From an uncultured Kiritimatiellota bacterium (GTDB taxonomy: Bacteria > Verrucomicrobiota > Kiritimatiellia > RFP12 > UBA1067): a DNA stretch of 64,000 nt. The notes beneath the pieces are model-generated. The model saw only the letters and a list, made by a program, of their open reading frames with translations, made no database searches and had not been told where the DNA came from. This document shows positions 24,535 through 32,891 of this stretch, piece by piece. The stretch lies in assembly GCA_934635225.1 (NCBI GenBank), contig CAKTYZ010000002.1, forward strand, positions 124,001 to 188,000, given 5' to 3'. Each line of letters begins with the position of its first letter. Position 1 is the stretch's first letter. The position numbers were made by a program, and so were the translations under genes.

Positions 24535-25581
24535 ATGAACGCTAATTCCACCTCCCCCGATTCGACGATTCGACGATTCGACGATTCGATTGTTTCTCCT
24601 GGATTTTCTCTCATCGAACTACTCGTCGTGATCGGCATCATCGGCGTGCTGGCGGGCGTTCTCATGGTGAGCTTCAGCGGCGGGACCGAATCGGCGCGCG
24701 CGGCCAAGTGCCTCTCCAACATGCGCAACCTCGCCCAAGGCGCGATGAGCATCGGCGCGAAGACCCACCACTTCCCCTACGCCGGCAGCCACGCGACCAT
24801 CGGCACCGACAGCAACGGCAACTCGGTCTACTACGAACACGTCGGCTGGATCAGCTGGCTATCGAAGAACGATGAGTACGGCACGCGGACGCGTAGCAAG
24901 TCCAAGCCGCAGAGTTTCGTCAATTGCAAGAACCTGGGCGCCTACTGCAGCCCGAACGGCGTGGACGAGGACGGTGACTTCGCGCTCTCGAACGGCAAGC
25001 TCTGGACCGCCGTCGGCAAGGAACGCGCCGTCTACACCTGCCCCGAGCATGTCCTGCGCGCCGATCGTCAGCGCGTGCGCGTCCGCTGGAGCTACGTGAT
25101 GAACGCGGCGTTCGGCTATGACTACACGGACGGCAGCGAGGCGACGGGCACGGAGGACGGCAGTGCGGGCGTCTGGTTCAACACGTCGCGCCTTGATCGC
25201 CGTCTGCTTTTCGCCGAACTGCCGATCGGCGGCAAGCCCATCGCCTCGACGGACCTGAACGGCAAGCACCAGGACGAATACCAGATCGGCGACGGAAGCC
25301 CCCTGACGGACTGTGTGCTCCAGTACAAGGCGAGCGTGAACGGCAAGGACTACAACTCGGACTGGAGCGGTGTCGCCGAGTCGATTGCCTTCAACCACAA
25401 GAGCGGCAAGCGCTGGTGCGCGCATGTCGTCTTTGCGGACGGGCACACGGAGAAGCTGATTGCGCCACGCACCTCGGGCGGCCTTTCGGACGAGCAGCTG
25501 ACGGCCCTCCTCTGCGCGGGCGCGGACGTGGGCTTCGACGGAACTTCCTATGCGCTCATCAAGGATGGCGACGAAAACTGA
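24535..25581 (+). CDS. Prepilin-type protein with repeat-encoded leader, 348 aa
   Basis: The hydrophobic start is SPG-FSLIELLVVIGIIGVLA with Glu5, followed by AKCLSNMRNLAQGAMSIGAK, a DUF1559/H-X9-DG-like pseudopilin pattern; VVFADGHTEKLIAP near the C-terminus is the H-X9-DG type ending common in PVC bacteria. I choose the ATG at 24535 because AAAGGCGAG precedes it; GTG 24469 and ATG 24514 are alternatives. The 26-residue leader is encoded largely by four tandem 8-mers (GATTCGAC), read STIRRFDDS. The 90 bases after the giant pseudopilin and before this region hold no other gene. Confidence 0.82.
   Translation: MNANSTSPDSTIRRFDDSIVSPGFSLIELLVVIGIIGVLAGVLMVSFSGGTESARAAKCLSNMRNLAQGAMSIGAKTHHFPYAGSHATIGTDSNGNSVYYEHVGWISWLSKNDEYGTRTRSKSKPQSFVNCKNLGAYCSPNGVDEDGDFALSNGKLWTAVGKERAVYTCPEHVLRADRQRVRVRWSYVMNAAFGYDYTDGSEATGTEDGSAGVWFNTSRLDRRLLFAELPIGGKPIASTDLNGKHQDEYQIGDGSPLTDCVLQYKASVNGKDYNSDWSGVAESIAFNHKSGKRWCAHVVFADGHTEKLIAPRTSGGLSDEQLTALLCAGADVGFDGTSYALIKDGDEN
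24559..24590. repeat. Four tandem 8-base units GATTCGAC in the prepilin leader
   Basis: GATTCGAC occurs at 24559, 24567 and 24575, followed by GATTCGAT at 24583. The array is inside the coding sequence and belongs to the same sequence family (TCGAAT/ATTCGA) as the repeats around grpE and dnaJ. Confidence 0.8.
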
Positions 25582-25594
25582 TTGACGACGAACC

Positions 25595-27799
25595 ATGGTG
25601 AATACGCTTGTCTTTGCAACTGTTCTTGCCGCATCGCTCCTCGGCTCCGTTGCCGAGGAGGCGAAGTCGCGGTCGCTTTCCTTTACGGCTGACCGGATTG
25701 CTGCGGACAACGTCACGAAGGCCGTGGTCGCGAGCGGGAACGTCGTCGCCGTCTCCGCGCCCTATTCGCTTCGCAGCGACTACCTGTCCAAGTCCGCCGA
25801 CGGCAAGTATCTGCTGGCCGATCCGACCTGTGCGACGACGTGCACGAATGCCGTCGGGCACACGCACTGGAACGTGACGGGTGAGGTGGAGTATCAGGAG
25901 CACGACTACGTCATTCTGCGCAACGCGTGGCTGCGGTTCTACGAGATTCCCGTCGTCTGGCTGCCTTACCTGTACTATCCGCTGGAGACGGACTGCGGCT
26001 TCAGCTGGATGCCGGGCTACATGGGTCGCTGGGGCGCGTATCTCTTGACGAAGACGCGCTACCATGTCGCCGGCGACCCCGAACACGGCGAAGGGACGTA
26101 CTGGCTGAAGGGCGCGACGCGCTTTGACCTGCGCTACAAGAATGGCGTCGCGCTGGGCGAAGACCTCAAGTGGAATCTCGGCCGCTTCGGCGCGGGCTCG
26201 TTCAACTCATACTTCGCCTGGGACCGGAAGGCCGACGATCAGTACGGGCAGAAGAGCGACTGGGACTCCGGGCACTGGGGCAGCGACGTGGAGGAGAACC
26301 GTTATCTCTTCGCGCTGAAGCATCGCTGGGAGGCGACCGAGCGCGATGTCGTTCGGGTGCGCGGCTCGTATCTCTCCGACTCCTACTTCCTGGCGGACTT
26401 CCGCCGCAAGACGCTGTTCAACCGCAAGGGCCAGTGGCTGACGCAGGAGAACAGCGGCGTGTTCTGGGAGCACCTGGAGAACGCCTTTTCGTTCGGTCTT
26501 GAGACGTCGGGTCGTCTGAACAAGTTCTATGCGATGACGGGGCGGCTCCCCGAACTCTACTTCGACGTCAACCCGATGCCGCTGTTCGGTCTGCCCGTCA
26601 ACTACGAAACGCAGAACAAGCTTGGCTACCTGACGCGCGATTATGCTGAATACGGCGCGGGGTCCGCGTCTGTCTACGGGCGCGCGCCGGGACCGTGGGC
26701 GGACTACGGCGCGTTTCGCTTCGACACGTACCATCGCGTGACGGCGCCGTTTCGCGCGTGCGACGACATGCTGTCCGTCGTGCCGCGTGTGGGCTATCGC
26801 GGCACCTACTGGGGCGAGTCCGGCCAGACGAACGTGACGGGCTGGGGTCCGGCTGTCGCCGAGGGCGAGACGTTCCGCTCGATCGGCGAGGTCGGCGCGA
26901 CCTTTGCCGCGCGCGGCGTAGCGTGGGTCAACGACGGCTGGCGGCATCTGACCGAGCCGTATCTCGACGTCCTCGCGCAGGAGGCGTGGTACGACGGCCT
27001 TGGAACGGGTGCGCGCCCGTACGTCTTCGACAGCCTTGACGCGTCCTCCACATGGGAAGACCAGTTCGCCGGGCGTTCGCGCAACCTGCCCTATTCCTAT
27101 TACGGCATCACGCCCGGCTGGCGCAACGCCTGGAGCGCGCGGGACGAGCGCGGCGACTTGCGGCAGGTCCTCGACTTCGACGTTTACCTCGCGGCCCAGT
27201 TCAACGGGGCGTCCCACACCGACGGCAACGACAACCATCGGTTGGCCGACGCGGGCACGCCGAATTACGGCAAGCATGGCTGCGCATTCGTGCCGGGCGC
27301 GCGCGCGCTGTGGCGTCCGGCGGAAGAGCTGTCGCTCGGCGTGCGCGGCGAATACGATTCGGACCGCGACCGCCTCGCCTATGCGAGTCTCTTCCTGAAC
27401 CATCAGGTGTCGCGGATCTTCTCGTATCATGTCGCGTACAATCTGCGCGACCATCGCTACTGGGACTTCTCGTCGCATCCGTACGCGCCGGCCGAAATGC
27501 GGCGCGACGAGCTGAGCATGGCCAAGATGCAGGTGATCGACGTGTCCGCAACGCATCAGGTCTGCGACTGGCTCGCGTGGGGGCCTCATGTCCGCTGGGA
27601 CGCGCGCGAGGGCGAGGTTGACACGATCGGCTGCTGGATCGACTACCTGACCGACTGCCTGGGCTTCCGGTTCATTGTCGAATACGACAACGAGTACACG
27701 ACGATTGACGGCTACACGCAGGAAGACGACTGGTCGTTCGGTTTCTACATCTACCTGCGTGCCTTCGGGTCGGACAGCGGCAATGTCTTCGCGGACTGA
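25595..27799 (+). CDS. lptD: LPS-assembly outer-membrane protein LptD (OstA)
   Basis: The 734-residue protein has a signal peptide (MVNTLVFATVLAASLLGSVA), a short OstA/LptA-like domain (about 25-110; SLSFTADRIAADNVTKAVVA, ASGNVVAV) and a large beta-barrel with alternating aromatic strands. Segments IPVVWLPYLYYPLE, SWMPGYMGRWGAYLL and YFDVNPMPLFGLPVNYETQN are characteristic. With LptE it inserts lipopolysaccharide into the outer leaflet. The neighbouring lpxK, 7 bases downstream, supports this. LptD shows the cell is diderm with LPS. Cysteines for the inter-domain disulphide are present in the N-terminal part (CATTC). Confidence 0.88.
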   Translation: MVNTLVFATVLAASLLGSVAEEAKSRSLSFTADRIAADNVTKAVVASGNVVAVSAPYSLRSDYLSKSADGKYLLADPTCATTCTNAVGHTHWNVTGEVEYQEHDYVILRNAWLRFYEIPVVWLPYLYYPLETDCGFSWMPGYMGRWGAYLLTKTRYHVAGDPEHGEGTYWLKGATRFDLRYKNGVALGEDLKWNLGRFGAGSFNSYFAWDRKADDQYGQKSDWDSGHWGSDVEENRYLFALKHRWEATERDVVRVRGSYLSDSYFLADFRRKTLFNRKGQWLTQENSGVFWEHLENAFSFGLETSGRLNKFYAMTGRLPELYFDVNPMPLFGLPVNYETQNKLGYLTRDYAEYGAGSASVYGRAPGPWADYGAFRFDTYHRVTAPFRACDDMLSVVPRVGYRGTYWGESGQTNVTGWGPAVAEGETFRSIGEVGATFAARGVAWVNDGWRHLTEPYLDVLAQEAWYDGLGTGARPYVFDSLDASSTWEDQFAGRSRNLPYSYYGITPGWRNAWSARDERGDLRQVLDFDVYLAAQFNGASHTDGNDNHRLADAGTPNYGKHGCAFVPGARALWRPAEELSLGVRGEYDSDRDRLAYASLFLNHQVSRIFSYHVAYNLRDHRYWDFSSHPYAPAEMRRDELSMAKMQVIDVSATHQVCDWLAWGPHVRWDAREGEVDTIGCWIDYLTDCLGFRFIVEYDNEYTTIDGYTQEDDWSFGFYIYLRAFGSDSGNVFAD

Positions 27800-27806
27800 A
27801 CGAACG

Positions 27807-28979
27807 ATGCGCAAGGCGCGGCAGAGCGGCTTCGAGAAGCTGGAAAGCCGTCTCGTCAAGCTGATTCAGGAAGAAGGCGCGGACCGCGACCAGCCTGGCG
27901 GAGTCCGTGCGCTTCTTGTCTTCCTCAAGGCGCTCAGCCTTGTCTTCGGCGTGATCGTCGCCATTCGCGGCTTCTTGTATCGGACGGGAATCCTCCGGCG
28001 CTTTCCGCTTGGCATTCAGGTCATCTCCATCGGCAACGTCACGGCGGGCGGCACGGGCAAGACGCCGGTGACGGAAATCTTCGCGCGCACGCTCGCCGCC
28101 GAGGGAAGGCGCGTCGCCATCCTCTCGCGCGGCTATCGCCGGAAGGAGGCGCCGCTCTGGGTGCGGCTGTTCACGCAGGTCGTCTCGAAGCCGCTCGTCG
28201 TGTCAGACGGCAAGCGCGTCCTGCTCGACTCGGCGACAGGCGGCGACGAGCCGTATATGCTGGCGTCGAACTTGCCCGGCGTCGCCGTCGTCGTGGACCG
28301 CGACCGCGTGAAGGCGGGACGCTACGCGATTCAGCGCCTCGGGTGCGACACGATCATTCTGGACGACGGCTTCCAGTATCAGAAGCTCAAGCACTCGATT
28401 GAAGTCGTGCTGGTGGATTCGACGAATCCGTTTGGCAACGGCAACCTCCTGCCGCGCGGCATCCTGCGCGAGCCCGTGCGTCACCTCAAGCGGGCGGACA
28501 TCATCTTCCTGACGAAGTGCCGCGGCGACGTCTCGGCGGTCCGTGAACAGATTCGCCGTTACAACCACAAGGCGGAAATCGTCGAATGCAATCACACGCC
28601 GAAGTTGCTGAAGGACGTCTGGAGCCGCGAGGAGTTCCCGCTGGACTGGCTGAAGGGGAAGACGACCTGCACGCTGTCGGGCATCGCCTCGCCGAAGGGG
28701 TTCGAGAATTCGCTGCGTCATCTCGGCGCGAAGGTCATCTGGTGCGAACGCTACGCCGACCATCACCGCTATGACGCGTCGGAAGTCCTTTACGCGCTTA
28801 ACCGCACGGCGGACATGGGGGCCGACGCGCTCGTCACGACCGAGAAGGACGCTGTCCGCTTTCCGCGTTTCGAGACGGTTCCCGTGCGGTGTCTCTATCT
28901 GCGCATCGCCATCGAGATCCTGTCGGGCGAGAAGAGCTTCAAGTCAATCATCGACCGCATCTGCTTTCGCCGGAAGTGA
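27807..28979 (+). CDS. lpxK: Tetraacyldisaccharide 4'-kinase LpxK
   Basis: The 390-residue membrane-associated kinase phosphorylates lipid A precursor. It has an N-terminal membrane helix (LVFLKALSLVFGVIVAIRGF), Walker A GNVTAGGTGKTPVTE, ILSRGYRRKE, DDGFQYQKLKHSIEVVLVD and DALVTTEKDAVRFP, all LpxK signatures. It is slightly longer than E. coli LpxK (328) because of an N-terminal extension of about 40 residues. The ATG at 27807 is chosen since an earlier start would lie inside lptD. It follows lptD by 7 bases and is probably co-transcribed. Confidence 0.93.
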   Translation: MRKARQSGFEKLESRLVKLIQEEGADRDQPGGVRALLVFLKALSLVFGVIVAIRGFLYRTGILRRFPLGIQVISIGNVTAGGTGKTPVTEIFARTLAAEGRRVAILSRGYRRKEAPLWVRLFTQVVSKPLVVSDGKRVLLDSATGGDEPYMLASNLPGVAVVVDRDRVKAGRYAIQRLGCDTIILDDGFQYQKLKHSIEVVLVDSTNPFGNGNLLPRGILREPVRHLKRADIIFLTKCRGDVSAVREQIRRYNHKAEIVECNHTPKLLKDVWSREEFPLDWLKGKTTCTLSGIASPKGFENSLRHLGAKVIWCERYADHHRYDASEVLYALNRTADMGADALVTTEKDAVRFPRFETVPVRCLYLRIAIEILSGEKSFKSIIDRICFRRK

Positions 28980-28984
28980 ACGCC

Positions 28985-29629
28985 ATGAAGACGGTCTTGG
29001 TCACGGGTGGAACGACGCGTCTCGGCAAGGCAATCTCCGAGCATCTCCGTGCGCAGGGCTGGCAGGTCCTCACGACGTCGCACCGCGCCGATTCGGGGGC
29101 CGACATCCTCGCCGATTTCACGAAGCCGGACGGCGCGGCGCGGGCGTATGCCGAAGCGCGGCGGTTGCTCGGGGGACAGGCCCCGGATGCGCTCGTCAAC
29201 AATGCGGCTCTCTTTGCGGGCGATGCGGCGATGTTGAATGCCGTCAATCTCGATGCGCCACAGGCATTGACGCGGCTGATGGCGGTGCGCACAACGGGGC
29301 GCGGCGCGGTCGTGAACATCCTTGATACGCGCGTCTTGTCAGAGAAATCGACCGATTTTGGCGCTTATTCGGCGACCAAGGCGGGGCTGATGGCGGCGAC
29401 GCGTGCGGACGCGGTGCGGTTTGCGGCAACGCTGCGGGTCAACGGCCTTGCGCCCGGCCCCGTGCTGGCGCCGACGGCGGTTCGGGAGAAGGCCGGCGAG
29501 ATGTTGGTGGATCGTCCGACGCCCGCAGACGTGGCCCACGGCGTCGCGTATCTGCTGGCGGCAAACGCCACGACGGGCGCCATTCTCCCCGTCGATGGCG
29601 GCCAGAGCCTCGTCCCCCGTTTGCCCTAG
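28985..29629 (+). CDS. Short-chain dehydrogenase/reductase
   Basis: The 214-residue protein has the SDR Rossmann motif TGGTTRLGKAIS, the NNAA motif (VNNAALFAGD) and the catalytic Y-x-x-x-K (YSATKAG) with the C-terminal GAILPVDGGQSL tail. The T-G-G-x-x-R-L-G start resembles pteridine reductases such as FolM, but substrate cannot be fixed from sequence. It is 5 bases downstream of lpxK and ends just before the argG promoter. Confidence 0.85.
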   Translation: MKTVLVTGGTTRLGKAISEHLRAQGWQVLTTSHRADSGADILADFTKPDGAARAYAEARRLLGGQAPDALVNNAALFAGDAAMLNAVNLDAPQALTRLMAVRTTGRGAVVNILDTRVLSEKSTDFGAYSATKAGLMAATRADAVRFAATLRVNGLAPGPVLAPTAVREKAGEMLVDRPTPADVAHGVAYLLAANATTGAILPVDGGQSLVPRLP

Positions 29630-29649
29630 TTCGGCAAATGTGCTATACT
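29621..29649 (+). promoter_or_regulatory. argG promoter
   Basis: TTGCCC (29621-29626) and TATACT (29644-29649) are 17 bases apart, with TG one base before the -10. Transcription would start near 29656, leaving about 29 bases of leader with a GGGAG ribosome-binding site at about 29675. No ARG-box pair is obvious. Confidence 0.6.
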
Positions 29650-29684
29650 ACGCGCTTGATTTTGGTACATAATAGGGAGTTAAC

Positions 29685-30917
29685 ATGAAACTCGAAGAAC
29701 TCAAGGGCAAGACCGTTGGCGTCTGCGTCAGCGGCGGACTCGACTCGAAGACAATCTGCTGCGTTCTGAAGGACGCGGGCGTAAAGGTGAAGGCGTTCTC
29801 CGCGAACGTCGGTCAGCCCGACGAGAAGGACATCAACGACATCAAGAAGAAGATGGCCCCGACGGGCGTCGAAACGACGATTGTCGATGTCACGAAGGAA
29901 ATGGCCGACATCTGCTTCGAGACGGTGAAATGCCAGGCGATGTACGACGGCGGCTATTGGAACTCGACGGGCATCGCCCGCGCCGTCACGGTTCAGAAGC
30001 TCCTCCCGGCGATGAAGAAGGCCGGCTGCACGGTGCTCGTCCATGGCGCGACGGGGCGCGGCAACGACCAGATGCGCTTTGAACGTTACACGAACGTGAT
30101 GGACCCGAAGTTCGGCGTCTATGCGCCGTGGCGTGATTCGGACCTTCTGAAGAAGTTCCCGGGCCGCACGCAGATGGTCGCGTTTCTCGCCTCGCGCGGC
30201 ATCACGGCGTTCGTCGGCACGAAGAAGAAGTACTCGACGGACGCGAACCTTGCGGGCCTCTCGCACGAGGCGGAGGACTTGGAGTCGATGGAGACCTCGA
30301 TGCGCATCGTGAAACCCACGATGGGCGTGTGGCCCGAGAAGGCTCCGAACAGGGTCGAGAAGGTGACGCTGAAGTTCGAGAAGGGCCGTTGCGTCGCGGT
30401 GAACGGCCAGAAGCTGTCGCCGCTCGAAGTCATGCTGGAGATGAACAAAGTCGGCGGGCGCAACGGCATCGGCATGAAGCACGCGCTGGAGAACCGCATC
30501 ATCGGCACGAAGAGCCGTGGCGTCTACGAGGCTCCGGGCATGGAAGTGCTGAGCTGGGGGCTGAAGTACATCTATGAGGGGATCATGGACCGCCGTTCGA
30601 CGCTCCTCTTCCAGCAGCTTTCCCGGTTCGTCGCGGACCAGATCTATGACGGGCGCTGGTTTGACCCGGCGACGCAGGCGGCGCGCGCGGCGATTCAGGT
30701 CTGGGCAAGCAAGGCGACGGCCGAGGTCACGCTTGGGCTTTACAAGGGCAACATCTTCTTTGAGAGCCTGAAGGGGCTCAAGGCGACGATCTACAACGAA
30801 GCCGACAGTTCGATGGAAGCGTCGAACGGCCTCAATCCGCACAGCTCGCAGGGCTTTGCCGAGATTCAGTCCGTCGAGGCGAAGATGCTCGCGAAGGCCG
30901 GGCAGATCAAGGCCTGA
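29685..30917 (+). CDS. argG: Argininosuccinate synthase
   Basis: The 410-residue enzyme joins citrulline and aspartate using ATP in arginine synthesis. It shows the N-type ATP pyrophosphatase loop VSGGLDSKT, TGVETTIVDVT, VLVHGATGRGNDQMRFE (citrulline/aspartate site) and YAPWRDSD. Length is in the family range (400-450). It has its own promoter and is followed by the repeat before grpE. No other arg gene is in the window. Confidence 0.93.
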   Translation: MKLEELKGKTVGVCVSGGLDSKTICCVLKDAGVKVKAFSANVGQPDEKDINDIKKKMAPTGVETTIVDVTKEMADICFETVKCQAMYDGGYWNSTGIARAVTVQKLLPAMKKAGCTVLVHGATGRGNDQMRFERYTNVMDPKFGVYAPWRDSDLLKKFPGRTQMVAFLASRGITAFVGTKKKYSTDANLAGLSHEAEDLESMETSMRIVKPTMGVWPEKAPNRVEKVTLKFEKGRCVAVNGQKLSPLEVMLEMNKVGGRNGIGMKHALENRIIGTKSRGVYEAPGMEVLSWGLKYIYEGIMDRRSTLLFQQLSRFVADQIYDGRWFDPATQAARAAIQVWASKATAEVTLGLYKGNIFFESLKGLKATIYNEADSSMEASNGLNPHSSQGFAEIQSVEAKMLAKAGQIKA

Positions 30918-30925
30918 GGGAAATG

Positions 30926-30965
30926 GTCGAATCGTCGAACAATCGAATGATTGGATTGTCGAATG
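30926..30965. repeat. TCGAAT-type repeat array supplying the grpE start codon
   Basis: Between argG and grpE lie GTCGAATC, GTCGAAC, AATCGAAT, and GTCGAATG in close succession. The last one provides the grpE ATG at 30963-30965. It belongs to the GATTCGAC family seen in the prepilin leader at 24559. Confidence 0.7.
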
Positions 30966-31559
30966 TCTGAAGAAGAAAAGAAGAAAGACGAGACGACCGA
31001 GGCGGCGGAAGCCGCGTCGGCCGAAACGACGAAAGCCGACGCGCCCGACGCGCCGGAGGAAACGGTCGACGCGCCGAAGAGCGGCGAAAAGGCCGAAGCC
31101 GAGAAAAAGGCCGAGGCTCCGAAAGAGCCGGACTGGAAGACGCTCTACGCCCTTACGCTGGCCGATTTCGACAACTACAAGAAACGGGCGGTGCGGGACC
31201 GCGAGGACACGTATCGTTACGCCGAGGCGGACATCCTCAAGGATGTCCTGCCGGCGGTTGACAACCTTCAGCGTGCGCTTTTGAACGCGAAGGACAAGGC
31301 GGACGACCCGTTCGTGAAGGGCGTCCAGCTCGTTCACGACACGTTGCTGAAGTCTCTCAAGGAACACGGCGCGGAACCGTTCGATTCGGTGGGGCTTGAC
31401 CTTGACACGGAGAGAATGGAGGCGATTGCGACGTTGCCGCACGAGGAGATTCCCGAGGGGAAGGTCTCGATTGAATCGAAGAAGGGCTGGATGCTGAAGG
31501 ACAAGGTTCTCCGCGCGGCGCAGGTCGTCGTGTCATCCGGAAAGCCAGAGGGGAAATGA
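30963..31559 (+). CDS. grpE: GrpE nucleotide exchange factor
   Basis: The 198-residue protein has an acidic, Ala/Glu-rich N-terminal 70 residues, then the GrpE helix LTLADFDNYKKRAVRDRED, ILKDVLPAVDNLQRAL, and the beta domain EAIATLPHEEIPEGKV ending LRAAQVVVSS. GrpE releases ADP from DnaK; dnaK is not in the window, but dnaJ follows. The start codon is part of a TCGAAT repeat, and its stop TGA lies at the start of the next repeat, so repeat elements sit exactly at both ends of the gene. No clear Shine-Dalgarno is present. Confidence 0.92.
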   Translation: MSEEEKKKDETTEAAEAASAETTKADAPDAPEETVDAPKSGEKAEAEKKAEAPKEPDWKTLYALTLADFDNYKKRAVRDREDTYRYAEADILKDVLPAVDNLQRALLNAKDKADDPFVKGVQLVHDTLLKSLKEHGAEPFDSVGLDLDTERMEAIATLPHEEIPEGKVSIESKKGWMLKDKVLRAAQVVVSSGKPEGK

Positions 31560-31665
31560 TCGAATAATCGAATTGAAGGAGGGGGAAATGGTTGATTTGT
31601 CGTAGTGATCGGGGACGTTGAGGCGCTGTCTCAGGCATTCGGTTATTCGACAATTCGATTATTGG
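31559..31665. repeat. Inverted TCGAAT repeat pair spanning the grpE-dnaJ gap
   Basis: AATAATCGAATTG (31563-31575) and CAATTCGATTATT (31651-31663) are perfect 13-base complements, 75 bases apart, filling the space between the grpE stop and the dnaJ start. More ATTCGA units continue to 31670. The 114-base gap has no other gene. Confidence 0.8.
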
Positions 31666-31673
31666 CATTCGTC

Positions 31674-32879
31674 ATGGCAGAAAAGCGTGATTACTACGAG
31701 GTCTTGGGCGTGTCCAAGACGGCGACGGCGGACGAGATCAAGTCCGCCTATCGCAAGTTGGCGATGAAGTACCACCCAGATCGCAATCCGGGCGACAAGG
31801 TGGCCGAGGAGAAGTTTAAGGAAGCCGCCGAGGCGTATGACGTCTTGCATGACGCCGAGAAGCGGCAGCGCTATGACCAGTTCGGCCATCAGGCGTTTGC
31901 GAATGGCGCGGGCGGCGCGGGCGGCTTTGGCGCGGGCGGCATGAACATGGACGACATCTTCTCCATGTTCGGCGACATTTTCGGCGGGCGCGGCGGCGCA
32001 CACCGTGCGCACGGCGGCTTCGGCGGCTTTGAGGACATCTTCGGCGGCGAGGGACGTGCGTATCGCGCTGACCCCAATGGACCGCAGGACGGCGAGGACA
32101 TGACGTTTCGCCTTGACATTGACTTTGACGAGGCGCTTTTCGGCAGCGAGCGGACATTGGACCTTGACTTGCCGGCATCATGCCCCGATTGCCACGGCAC
32201 GGGCGCGGCGGCGGGTTCGCAGCGCGTGACGTGTTCGATGTGCCACGGGCGCGGCGTCGTCATGGGCGGGAGCGGATTCCTGCGCATCCAGCAGACGTGC
32301 CCGACTTGCGGCGGCACGGGCACGGTCATTGAAAAGCCCTGCCGCAAATGTCGGGGTTCGGGCCAGGTCACGCAGGCGCAGCATATCGCGCTGAAGATTC
32401 CGGCGGGCGTCGATACGGGTTCGCGGCTTCGCTTGGCGGGCAAGGGGGCGGGCGGCCTTCGCGGCGGCGCGCCGGGCGATCTCTACGTTCTCGTCAACGT
32501 GCGGGCGAGCGACATCTTTGAGCGCGAGGGCCAGCACCTCTTCGTGGATGTGCCGGTATCGCCCGTTACGGCGGCCCTGGGCGGAACGATTGCCGTTCCG
32601 ACGCCCGAGGGCGAGGCGCAGCTCAAGATTCCGGCGGGGACGCCGAACGGCAAGGTCTTCCGGCTGCGCGGCAAGGGCGTGCCGTCCTTGCGCGGCGGTT
32701 CGTCGGGCGACCTTGATGCGCGCGTCGTCTTTGAGGTCCCGGCAAATCTTGACCGGAAGCAGCGGGCCGCGCTGGAGGAGTTCCAAAGTTTGGTTTCTGC
32801 CGCGAACTATCCCGAGGCGCAGTCTTTTGCGAACAAGACGCGCATCTTTTTCTCGCATCGCGACAAGCTCCGAAAGTAA
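31674..32879 (+). CDS. dnaJ: Chaperone protein DnaJ
   Basis: The 401-residue type I J-protein begins MAEKRDYYEVLGVSKTATAD with the J domain HPD (KYHPDRNPG), a Gly-rich stretch (about 75-110), four zinc-binding CxxCxGxG-type repeats (CPDCHGTGA, CSMCHGRGV, CPTCGGTGT, CRKCRGSGQ) and the C-terminal client-binding domain. It delivers substrates to DnaK and stimulates its ATPase. I reject a GTG start 69 bases upstream because that would translate the repeat and is outside the family. No ribosome-binding site precedes the ATG; translation may depend on grpE coupling. Confidence 0.95.
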   Translation: MAEKRDYYEVLGVSKTATADEIKSAYRKLAMKYHPDRNPGDKVAEEKFKEAAEAYDVLHDAEKRQRYDQFGHQAFANGAGGAGGFGAGGMNMDDIFSMFGDIFGGRGGAHRAHGGFGGFEDIFGGEGRAYRADPNGPQDGEDMTFRLDIDFDEALFGSERTLDLDLPASCPDCHGTGAAAGSQRVTCSMCHGRGVVMGGSGFLRIQQTCPTCGGTGTVIEKPCRKCRGSGQVTQAQHIALKIPAGVDTGSRLRLAGKGAGGLRGGAPGDLYVLVNVRASDIFEREGQHLFVDVPVSPVTAALGGTIAVPTPEGEAQLKIPAGTPNGKVFRLRGKGVPSLRGGSSGDLDARVVFEVPANLDRKQRAALEEFQSLVSAANYPEAQSFANKTRIFFSHRDKLRK

Positions 32880-32891
32880 GGGGATTCAGCT

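Noticed and set aside
26207..27859. A 550-codon open frame on the minus strand opposite lptD
   Set aside because: Same composition artefact; lptD on the plus strand has a signal peptide and conserved motifs.
29643..31442. A 599-codon open frame on the minus strand opposite argG and grpE
   Set aside because: Arg/His/Leu-rich composition without any domain, exactly antisense to two well-identified genes; a by-product of high GC3.
31605..31673. GTG-initiated 23-codon N-terminal extension of DnaJ
   Set aside because: It would translate the ATTCGA repeat, while the J domain begins normally with MAEKRDYYEVLG at 31674.
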